A stretch of 64,000 bases of DNA. Source: Eutreptiella sp. 'Long Island Sound 2002' (Eukaryota > Euglenozoa > Euglenophyceae > Eutreptiales > Eutreptiaceae). Below, one piece after another: positions 12,101 to 19,642 of this stretch. Location of the stretch: assembly GCA_964036045.1 (NCBI GenBank), contig OZ038381.1, positions 114,039,790 to 114,103,789 on the forward strand. Direction: 5' to 3'. Under the pieces are notes generated by a model, which made no database searches, was not told the DNA's origin, and worked only from the letters and a program-made list of their open reading frames with translations. The position numbers and the translations under genes were made by a program. Each line of letters opens with the position of its first letter. Position 1 is the stretch's first letter.

Positions 12101-14253
12101 TTCAAACCTCTGTAATCAACCACCAACCTCCACTCGCCCTTCTCCTTCTTGGGCACGATGAAGGCTGGGCTGGCCCACTCACTGTCGGAGGGTTCGATCC
12201 ATCCCCGCTCAATGAATTCGGCCAACAGCTTCTTCATGGCCTCGGCCCGATCGCCCTGAAGTTGGTACTCCCGATGACGATAGATCTTGGGGTTCGGCTT
12301 CAGCTTGATCCTCGCTGTGCCAAACCTCCCACGATCTGGAGGGTTCTTGTTGGCGACGCCACTGAATAGCCGCGGATAGGCTTTGATCAGCCTCTCCTTC
12401 AGCTCGGCAACCTTTGAATTCTCCTGGGCCTCTTCAGCCGCTTGCTTCCGTATCGATACAACCGAGCGCACTGCGGTATAGGCCTCTTCTCGGTCTGAAT
12501 CCGACTTCTCCTCGTCCGATATGCCGTCTTCATCGTCGTGGGGTGCACTTCCCACTGATAATCTTCGGAAATTTGCGGCGTCGGGGTGGTTACTGTCGCT
12601 ATCGGCCCCCATTCTTGGAAAATCCCACATCGGCGAATCAGACCCAACCGGACCATCGTATTGGTCCGCGATGTGATCCATGACCCTCGCCACGAACTCA
12701 TCCTTCTCGTACTTGCCGGTGACCAACATCTTGTCATCCCACCAATGCGGAGATGTGACCATGGCCAGCCTCTTCTTGGCTGCCACACGGTCGTGCATCC
12801 CCATCCGCATATAGTTGACGACGTCGTCGATCTCGGCATGGGACAGGACGTCAATGCCATCAATTGGCTGATCCGTTCCCTCCTTGGGCTCAAACGTGAC
12901 CTTCATGGGCACCGCCTCCACCCTACCGATGAATGCTTCATCAGCCGTGGGCTGGGCTTGCGCCCCATCCACCAGAAAAGCCTTGGTACCCCAGGCTTGA
13001 CCCGGGGAGAGCATTGATACACCCTTGGCGTCGATGAACAACTCCTCCTCTGGCCCGAATGACATCTCGTTCAGGGTGATGGAGTCCAGCGTCGACTTGA
13101 GACCCTCCAGCGGACATGGGGTGGATCCTATGCCGGTTATGACAAGGATCCTCTTCGCCCTATCCGCGATGATCTTCTCCACCGTACGTCTGGTATTGTC
13201 CAGGGAGCCATGCCAATACATGGGTCCCCACTCCTTCAAACCCCAATGCCGGTGCCAGGCTGAGTCTCCTCGATGCCAGTGCCGCCTACACTTCCTCAGA
13301 AGTGGGGCATCTCGGGAAGCAAAGACGTCCGTCTCGGGCGCTTCGGCTCCCAGCGACTGGATCATCCTGTCATACACCTGTGGCGCCATTCCATACTCCG
13401 TGAGCTGAACTCCGCGGTCTCCTCTGGACTTGGCACCCACAGCTTGCATCGCTCGGACGATCCGATCCTCTTCCTCAGCATTCCATTGGGATGATCCGCA
13501 TGCATAATCCGTGGACAGCCATGTGAGGCATTCATCATCCTCCCGGACCAGCGTTGCGCGATGGGGAAGGGCTCCAATGGCATTTGCCGCCATGAAGTCA
13601 TACCCCATGATCATATCCCAATCAGTAATGTTGGCCACATAGAAGTTCTCGGATAGAGTACTTCTCTTCGCCAAATCATGGCGCTTCAAGCGCTCATGCT
13701 CCCAGAATTCCATACTGATAGTGGCCTCATGGGTACCACCACCCATGATCTCTCCATTGGCCACCTTCAGGCGCACCGGTCTCCGGCTGGGCTGCAGGGA
13801 TTCCTCCTTGAACAACCCTCTCCGGACCAGGCTCACCTGGGCACCCGTATCCACCAGAACATCCACCACCAGTTCCTCTTGTCTGCACCGTACACGCACC
13901 TTCAAGTGCAACTGCCGCTCGTCGCCATGCGGTGTATGGACGACTCTCACGGCATGCAACTCTAGCACGTCCGGGTGCATCAGGACTTCGAGGGTATGAT
14001 CACGGATGGTGTAGATCTTGGGTTGGTCTTGCCCGTCCACGGGGCTCTCCGTGGTCGCTCCTTCCTTCTTGCCACGTCCCTTGCCCACATAAACTTCCCT
14101 TGGCAGGGCGCTCCAGGGGTTGGGAGTGGCGAAACTCAGTGGTTTTGGCTCTTTTGGAGCCTTCTTCGGCACCCGATGTGCCTTCACTTTCTCTGGGATT
14201 CCACTGATTTTCGGAGGAGAGACCTCTGAGGTCCCACTCCCGTCGGGGCTCCT
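9187..14253 (-). CDS. pol: Pol polyprotein: protease, DIRS-like module, RT, RNase H, integrase, chromodomain
   Basis: The frame is open from just after the gag TAG; counting residues from the GTG at 14187 gives 1666. Protease: LVDTGAQVSLV, active-site Asp about 113. A module with TDVFASR (about 286-292) followed by Trp-rich sequence precedes RT. RT spans about 625-850 with LDLKHGYHQM and catalytic FVDD at 787-790. RNase H has TDASDY (952), a Glu in AREKE, CTDHQS and NTVADCLSR. Integrase zinc finger uses H1216, H1222, C1253 and C1256; the catalytic triad is D1286, D1361 and E1397, with D-35-E spacing. A lysine-rich insert lies near 1319-1330. The C-terminus (about 1590-1648) is a chromodomain with YKVRWKGF and SWEPPSSF, which would guide integration to modified chromatin. 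No ATG suits the pol start, so expression as a Gag-Pol fusion is likely. Confidence 0.95.
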   Translation of the reverse strand, partial: RSPDGSGTSEVSPPKISGIPEKVKAHRVPKKAPKEPKPLSFATPNPWSALPREVYVGKGRGKKEGATTESPVDGQDQPKIYTIRDHTLEVLMHPDVLELHAVRVVHTPHGDERQLHLKVRVRCRQEELVVDVLVDTGAQVSLVRRGLFKEESLQPSRRPVRLKVANGEIMGGGTHEATISMEFWEHERLKRHDLAKRSTLSENFYVANITDWDMIMGYDFMAANAIGALPHRATLVREDDECLTWLSTDYACGSSQWNAEEEDRIVRAMQAVGAKSRGDRGVQLTEYGMAPQVYDRMIQSLGAEAPETDVFASRDAPLLRKCRRHWHRGDSAWHRHWGLKEWGPMYWHGSLDNTRRTVEKIIADRAKRILVITGIGSTPCPLEGLKSTLDSITLNEMSFGPEEELFIDAKGVSMLSPGQAWGTKAFLVDGAQAQPTADEAFIGRVEAVPMKVTFEPKEGTDQPIDGIDVLSHAEIDDVVNYMRMGMHDRVAAKKRLAMVTSPHWWDDKMLVTGKYEKDEFVARVMDHIADQYDGPVGSDSPMWDFPRMGADSDSNHPDAANFRRLSVGSAPHDDEDGISDEEKSDSDREEAYTAVRSVVSIRKQAAEEAQENSKVAELKERLIKAYPRLFSGVANKNPPDRGRFGTARIKLKPNPKIYRHREYQLQGDRAEAMKKLLAEFIERGWIEPSDSEWASPAFIVPKKEKGEWRLVVDYRGLNEQTEHDSYSLPLIDSILQKQQKKRIFTVLDLKHGYHQMPLHPDSRPCTAMSTPLGPMQWKVVPMGAKNGNAAFQRMMEDLLGPVRDCANPFVDDIIIGSGTENMTKDELIDAHEKDLCRVLSELDKHNMVCKPTKASLFVKEVEFAGHVVGHGQRRPMPGKLASLHHWEKRQTISELRSFMGFCNYYSGYVRMYAELSGPLHKMLQVGKFDGRNGSKKKLAWTPEAEDAFSRLKERLLGQLGLFLVDPDKGFVLRTDASDYAVPAVLEQIRDDGSHVPVAFWSRILAEGQRRTWTAREKETYAIVCALRKWSGHIGLQPVVVCTDHQSLQSWHKEHVDTPSGPAARRARWHETFARFDLSVVYVPGKDNTVADCLSRWAYPAGQAWMDISSHGDAEETEEAKRIIEMEKAMEQEGVKCFVVMANRTDLAKFRGARVQAIREETLEQWMVAPVEVVRSVLTEDWSDDYAASEHWGKYWNAVSAPSDDEWPEDLTEDGDKLFLKDKLLVPENRVEELIDHWHNAQLMHPGRDKMQQDLEWRFKFPPGYYAILDRYCSDCAVCRATKSPNHSTAGNPVYTAIPEAPMRSVAMDVFAMPEVTVDGETYDCVILAVDRHSGYIVAVPGKKSKKKDKKDKHGVGLQAKTVANAMIRHWLTIFDVPAVICSDRGSQFVGTWFKTMCKHMGIRHAKTVAYHSRSNGRAEVAGRQMFEKFRQLHIDEPGRNWYNSLWRVPQAYHDLPGPTGLSPHRILFLRDRVSRTLPWLNHGKVARNENAMMAEADDTAAKVCKALQDEHEKRAKYFKQGKVQKYALQDTVWVERHHKDVLSRHRQASWYVPGVIVRKVGQDVYAVRVGDNKILDRDHTQVRPRAPDPSGRPVTFEFTAGDVDSDDEDKDDDFTAEKILADKPDPGTPGGRLYKVRWKGFAASRDSWEPPSSFVPRYTTVWMDYLKKKNNSLDVKDVLVHLVAAVAP

Positions 14254-14256
14254 CTA
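14215..14256 (-). promoter_or_regulatory. In-frame TAG between gag and pol with possible downstream RNA fold
   Basis: Gag ends with TAG at 14256-14254, and the same frame then stays open through all of pol. Directly after the stop, AGGAG can pair with CTCCT 29 bases on, enclosing two small hairpins (CCC/GGG and GACC/GGTC). Structured sequence just after UAG is the classic setting for readthrough, as in gammaretroviruses. The fold is my inference and was not computed. Confidence 0.6.
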
Positions 14257-17058
14257 GACTTGGCTCCCCGCAGCCCCTTCCGGCTGCGATCTGCCAGGAC
14301 TTTGTCCACCACGTTGCTGGGCTTTGAGTTCCTCCAACGCCCTCAACATGTCCTCAGCAACTTCCTCGATCGACCTCACTCGTCGGTCTTGGCCAGGTCC
14401 ACCACCATACCCTCTTCCTCCGCCTTTTCCTCGACCTTTGCCTTGGCCTTTTCCCCCGTCTCCGCCCTTCGCCTTCCAATCGGAAATCCGCTGCTCCTTG
14501 GGCTTCTTCTCGGGGTGGGCGGCGAAGTAGGCCTTCTTGTCCGCCTCATACACCTTGCACTGACGGTGGTCGTGTGCATGGTTGTTTCCCTTGCCATAAC
14601 AGACCCAACACCCGTCGTGCTGAGACCTGTACTCCCGGAACGAGAGCGGTGGGTTCCCGATCCTCCTTGGCTCCTTGCCCCTCTTGGGTCCCACCTGGCT
14701 CCATCCGGAGCGATCCTGCCCATGGTTCCTCACGTTGTGCGCCACAAACGCGAAGAAATGGGCCTCCTCCTGATCCTCCCGGGACCAGTGGTCTTGGCCA
14801 CTTCCACTACCATCCTCCGCAGAGTTGGCCGTGTCCTCCTGGATCTCGCGATGATGGCGGTCTTCTCGGTGGCCTCGTTGTCCATGACCATGTCGATCCT
14901 GCACGTGGGCCTCGTTCTTCGCATTGAGCTTCAAATCCACCGTGATGTACTTCACGATCTGGTCCAGGCTCATGCGGGCGAAGATGACCTGCATCCTCAG
15001 CGGCTCCCCGCGCCTCCACTCCACGTTGTTGAGGCGCAGCAACCTTTGCCCCATGGAGTCTCCAAACACCTCCACGTACACTGCGTTCTTCAGTCCCAAC
15101 ATCCGGTTGGGTTCGCCCAGGTTCCTCCTGAAGAACTTTATGATACCCGCATGGGTATCCTCCGCCGCCATGATTCTCACCGCCACGCGCTTCTTCGCTC
15201 TCTTCTTCTCCTCGTCCTCCACTCTCCTCTTCCAGTTGCCGGGGAGGACGTCCTTCAGCAAGTGGCGGATCTCGCTGGCCTCGTTACAGTCCTCCACCAG
15301 CTTGAGGCATCTACGGTACTTCCGCAGATACCGCTTCCACTCCCGGACCCGCAACTCACCGCGGTCCAGCGGCAGCGGGATAGACCACAAGTCCTCCAGC
15401 TTCTGGTTCGGAGCGTCCACCCGCTCCTCATCCACCAACCACTGGAGGCAGGCCTGCTCCGTCCTGATCAGTCCTTCCCGGATCTGATCCCGCAGCTCCT
15501 CCTTCAGGTCCTGCGCCAGCCGGTGTGGGAATGTCCGGCATACCCACTTATCCCGCGGCGCTCCCCGCATCTCGCCGACGACCTCCTCTGCAAAGTCCTC
15601 CCAATCCAGGATGAAGTCATCCAGGTTGGAGGGGTTGCCATCGTAGTAGGGGATTTTAATTCCCCTGAGGTCGTCAATCCTGATGGCGTCTCCGACGTCC
15701 CCAGCCACCACTCCACCGAGACGAATACCACCTGTGGCCGGGGGTTGTGAGTACAATCCCCGTACATCCCTCTCCTCCATGGAGTGCGGTCCAGTTGGGC
15801 CTGAACCCATGGGGTTTGGAATGCGGGAAGGACTTGCTCCATCGGCCATCGAAATCCCCGTATTGGGGTCCTTCGCCCACAGGTTTCCGCCTGGGTGGCC
15901 TCGACCATGTCCGTCGGCGCTTCCCATGGTTCGCCCCTGCATGGTCTGGCTCTGGATCCCCTCTTCTGCATAAACTGCATGGGTAGTGGTAGTTGGCGGT
16001 AGATCCTGGGCGGCGTGGGACATCTGTACCGTCAGGCTCCTCGGGTCCGTGGTTACGTGCCCTTCCCGCATGGACCCAGCCGGTGCCGTGTGTTCCCCGA
16101 GCATTGTGGATTCGCTGAACATGGGAACAAACGGCAGCGCACCCGGGTCAACACGCGGAGGCGCGTAGGGTACCTCTGCAGGGCCGCCCATGGGTTTATC
16201 CATGGCGCTCCTGAGGGTCTTAAGCCGCTCCACCAGCTCTGCCGCGGCCGGCTTTGCCGGGAGCTCCGGACCCGAGGCGATGGGCTGTAGCTCCTCTAGC
16301 CTTTTCAGGTGTCCCCACATGTACTCCACCAGCCGGAGGAGGCTGTCCACCACTTGCTGCTGCTTCTCCAGGGCCAGCTCCAGATTCTCCCGGTACCGGT
16401 CCCGTTCCACTCGCAGCCCCTCCATGTCTTTCTCCGCGGCCGACTGGTCATCCAGGATCCCGGCGACGTCCTCCTCTAGGCCGTCCTTCGCGTTGTCCAG
16501 GCGGTCGAGTCGATGCACGATAGCGTCCATCCCCATCTTTGGGTACTTGCCCATGAGGAAGGACAAGTGCTCGCAGTGGCACTCAGCATGCCTTCCGCCT
16601 GATCCAGCGCATCCCGCGGTTCCCGGCGCCTCAGACTCATCGCCCATGGGCGTGTCGCCTATGGCGTCCATCTCTGGTCCCGTGTGCCGGGGCACAGGTG
16701 CCGTCCGGGCCCTGGCTGGCCTCTCCAAGCCCTCGGCGTCGTGCTTCAGGGCGGGCTCGGGGGCCGTATGCGCCCTGGCGATCGGCGCGGGCGTCTCCTC
16801 CGACTCCGAAGGTTGCTCATAGGCTGTCCGATAGCCCTCCGAGTGCCCCTCGGACTCCCACAGCCTGACCGGGCTAGGGTCCGTATCCATAGCCCCGGCG
16901 TCCCTTGCCGCGGACTTGGGTGACCCGCGCTTCCGGTAGCGCCGGGCCCGTCCTCCACTGCTGCCTGAATGGCAGGCCTCCTCAGAGTCCTCCGCGGTGG
17001 AGCGGAGGTTGCAGGCCTTTCGGCAGCGACGCTCACACATGGAGACCAGATCCTCCAT
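14254..17058 (-). CDS. gag: Gag polyprotein of copy B (934 aa)
   Basis: Starts at the ATG at 17058, about 207 bases after the primer-binding site. N-terminus (1-60) is Cys/Arg/Ser-rich. Residues about 175-260 look like a coiled coil. Residues 265-450 are Pro/Gly-rich and low in predicted structure. Residues about 460-700 are the capsid-like part, beginning near IPYYDGNPSNLDDFI. A zinc-knuckle-like motif follows: C817, C820, then H827/H829/H831 and C834, which is wider than the usual CX2CX4HX4C. Residues 865-891 form a Gly/Lys/Arg tract suited to RNA binding, and the tail ends SQV before the TAG. At 934 residues it is long for a gypsy Gag, mainly because of the N-terminal extension. Copy A carries a close relative. 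Confidence 0.9.
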   Translation of the reverse strand: MEDLVSMCERRCRKACNLRSTAEDSEEACHSGSSGGRARRYRKRGSPKSAARDAGAMDTDPSPVRLWESEGHSEGYRTAYEQPSESEETPAPIARAHTAPEPALKHDAEGLERPARARTAPVPRHTGPEMDAIGDTPMGDESEAPGTAGCAGSGGRHAECHCEHLSFLMGKYPKMGMDAIVHRLDRLDNAKDGLEEDVAGILDDQSAAEKDMEGLRVERDRYRENLELALEKQQQVVDSLLRLVEYMWGHLKRLEELQPIASGPELPAKPAAAELVERLKTLRSAMDKPMGGPAEVPYAPPRVDPGALPFVPMFSESTMLGEHTAPAGSMREGHVTTDPRSLTVQMSHAAQDLPPTTTTHAVYAEEGIQSQTMQGRTMGSADGHGRGHPGGNLWAKDPNTGISMADGASPSRIPNPMGSGPTGPHSMEERDVRGLYSQPPATGGIRLGGVVAGDVGDAIRIDDLRGIKIPYYDGNPSNLDDFILDWEDFAEEVVGEMRGAPRDKWVCRTFPHRLAQDLKEELRDQIREGLIRTEQACLQWLVDEERVDAPNQKLEDLWSIPLPLDRGELRVREWKRYLRKYRRCLKLVEDCNEASEIRHLLKDVLPGNWKRRVEDEEKKRAKKRVAVRIMAAEDTHAGIIKFFRRNLGEPNRMLGLKNAVYVEVFGDSMGQRLLRLNNVEWRRGEPLRMQVIFARMSLDQIVKYITVDLKLNAKNEAHVQDRHGHGQRGHREDRHHREIQEDTANSAEDGSGSGQDHWSREDQEEAHFFAFVAHNVRNHGQDRSGWSQVGPKRGKEPRRIGNPPLSFREYRSQHDGCWVCYGKGNNHAHDHRQCKVYEADKKAYFAAHPEKKPKEQRISDWKAKGGDGGKGQGKGRGKGGGRGYGGGPGQDRRVRSIEEVAEDMLRALEELKAQQRGGQSPGRSQPEGAAGSQV

Positions 17059-17265
17059 GTCATGTCCTCCTCTTCCCGAATGTCGTACTTCTCTTCGGGC
17101 TTCAACTTCCGGAGTTCGCCATGCTCTTGAACGTCTCCGCTCTTCTATGGCTCCAATCTACGGCGTGGTCTCCACCGAGTCCACAATACGCACCCGGGGC
17201 GTACTTGGGCAGGGCTCATAGGGGCCCAAGTCCCCGGGTCGTCGGTAGGTAGGGGCAGCAGGTAC

Positions 17266-17278
17266 GCCTCTGCTACCA
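17266..17278 (-). promoter_or_regulatory. Primer-binding site of copy B
   Basis: TGGTAGCAGAGGC on the minus strand, with zero spacing from the 5' LTR end. Identical to the site in copy A, which points to conserved use of the same tRNA primer, probably an initiator-Met-like tRNA. Confidence 0.8.
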
Positions 17279-19642
17279 TAAAGAAGGTCCCTACCACGAC
17301 CGGCCCCTGCTGTGCCCCTTCCGCCTGTAATCCCTGCTGACTTGCTCCGGATCAGCGCTTGCATTTCTCAAAATCCAGGGTCCAAAATCCAAAAATATAG
17401 AAAATAGAAAATACAATCCTCCTTCAACCCTGAACAGCAATCACATCCCACAAATGCAGCAATAACCCGATTCACAATCCAATCCACGATGCGGGCTTTC
17501 GTTCAGCACACCGGTCTTCCCACGGTGGCGGGCATGTACAAGAATTGCACCAAGGAAGAAAGCCCTGAAATTGGCATATGAACACAAATAAAGCAAAGTT
17601 GGGGAAAGAGGTAAACATACACATTCACAGCCATAAACCCCTCATTCCCTGGACTCAAGACCTTCCCTTGACTCACCAACATATTGCCCTGAACCAGGTC
17701 AAATGAGATGGCTGAATGCCATGTGTCACAAGTCACTACATAAACCCCAAAAATGTGTTCATTCCCAAGCCTCTAAATCCTAGCCCAACGGAGGAGGTGG
17801 CGTGTCATGGCCTAGAGTGGCACTCAGGACCATGCCCTACCCTGACATAACCTTGGTTGGACTTGGAGTCGAATGGGCTTAGAGATATGCCCCATGAGTT
17901 TGAACCCATAACACGCCAAAAAACTGCCAATTCGCACCACATTGGCCATATATCAAATATATGCTCAAAATTGAAGTTACCACTTATCCGAAGGCTGAAA
18001 GCATGCATGGAATCGAAGTCTAGTATTCATGGAGGATAGAGACCAAAGGTCAATGCCCATGTACATCCCCACTTTACCCTCGAAACCCCTTCGGATATGG
18101 GCGCCACGCACTGCCCAAGTCAGCCCATGATCTTGAGACCAATTCTTGTAATCCTTCGTGCGCCAAGCCAAATGAAGTACACGATCCGGCATATGGTGAT
18201 GTTCAACTCCAAAGCATAGGCCAACATATGAACAACATACCATGGTTCGACTCTCCATAGGCTTCTTGCTGTTTGCCAACCAGGTAAGTACACAAAACGC
18301 AAAAATGAGCAAAAATTGAGGTCAAAAACATGAAAATATGTCCAAATACAAAGTTGTCATGATAGTATATCTCTATGCTCATCCATGATATCCGCGCATG
18401 GTTCAATATACAAATGATTGGAACCATTTGCGAACAATTCTTCCACTTGGATCCCCAATCGGGCGCATAGAGATACCTTCGCCACTCATATCTACATGCC
18501 CCATGAAAATGGGAGTGCACTCATGGATCTCCTTGCCAAACATACCATGAGCAATACATATGCGGTAGACTTAGTCTAGCGCTTTGAATTCCACAATTGG
18601 GACATGGGCAAAGCCCTTGTCACGTGTGGCTCCCCATCTCTTCGGCCACACGAAGATATATAACATGGGCGTGAGCATATCGAAGCACATACCATGCATA
18701 TAACACAACCCTCAAAAAGTGGCTCCCACCATGGTATGCCATGCCCCTCCATGGACATAACTTCACGTTAAAAATACGTGGGAACCCAAGGAAAGTATCT
18801 ATGCAACCCCGACACTCATGCGGTACACTCGAAAGTCGCATTAAAATATTCGGTTGCACGGTCCAAGAGTTATATATCCCTTTCTACCCTCTTGACCCTT
18901 ATCCCTTGCTACACCGGGCATGTGTACACAACAAAGGCATTTGATGCTTCCTAAATTAACTTGAGACCAAGGCGGTTCCAACCCAATTCTCGATATTGAT
19001 ATTCCTCGCCATGAGCCGGAGATATGATTCTTCAAAGTGGCCTCACGAATCCCTTTTGTTTCGGCTATATCTCCAAGCAAAATGAAGGGCACAACAAAAG
19101 GAAGGTTGATTCGTGATCAGGGAAAAATGTATGACCACTCGAGAATCATCATATCAAGTGCGGCGATGTCGAAGTCGAAAATCCGATTCTGAAAGTCTGA
19201 AAAAATCGGATTAACTTTGCGAGTGTATAATATGAAAACTGCGGAAGCAACGAACCCTTTACTGATAAGATCTGACCCTTCATCGGGGTTTCCGCCAAAA
19301 TATCTGTAAATAACAGTTAACCATTCGGTTACCGCAAAATCGCGAGCCAACTGACAGTCGCCGATACATTGACTATCAGAACGGAAGGCTGAAAAATTAC
19401 GGAAACATTATGATAAAAAAACCCTGTTCATTCCTGATATTCCGATATACAAATCTCCGCTGGCGGCGCCTCGGTACTGAATATTGCCGCTCGTAGCCGG
19501 AATGGCCAAACCTATGACACTATCACATCGGGTTAGGTCAGGTGGATGGGAGAGTATGATATCAGCCAATGGCGGCTTGCCGGCACATAGATACACACCC
19601 CAAGTGACCCCAAGATGGCCACGGGGGTCCGAACCGGCTTCA
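17279..19642 (-). repeat. 5' LTR of copy B (2364 bp)
   Basis: Partner of 6431-8793. The right end is set by the last base shared by all three LTRs (plus strand GGCTTCA) followed by the CAAT duplication; the left end is set by the primer-binding site. At about 2.36 kb the LTR is long, and I see no protein-coding capacity in it. Confidence 0.93.
18870..18878 (-). promoter_or_regulatory. Possible TATA element in the 5' LTR of copy B
   Basis: Minus strand reads GGGATATATAA, and the same site is kept in the 3' LTR near 8025 and, slightly changed, in copy A near 4077. It lies about 770 bases into the LTR, a plausible U3 position. No transcription start is visible, so this is only a candidate. Confidence 0.25.

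Larger units (their letters stand above)
6431..19642 (-). mobile_element. Complete Ty3/gypsy-type (chromovirus-like) LTR retrotransposon, copy B, 13.2 kb
   Basis: All structural parts are present in order on the minus strand: 5' LTR, primer-binding site, gag, TAG, pol, 3' untranslated stretch, polypurine tract, 3' LTR. The element is flanked by a 4-bp direct repeat CAAT at 6427-6430 and 19643-19646. LTR ends are TG...TA rather than TG...CA, with an imperfect 9-bp terminal inversion (TGAAGCCGG against TAAAGAAGG). The two LTRs differ by a few percent (six differences in the first 240 bases I aligned), so the insertion is fairly young. Integrase after RNase H and a C-terminal chromodomain place it with gypsy chromoviruses. 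Both ORFs are uninterrupted apart from the TAG between them, so it may be able to move. Confidence 0.95.

Noticed and set aside
14254-14256. UAG reassigned as a sense codon in this organism
   Set aside because: No other TAG lies inside gag or pol, and the remaining coding remnants are too decayed to test it. Readthrough explains the data with fewer assumptions, though a code change cannot be excluded.
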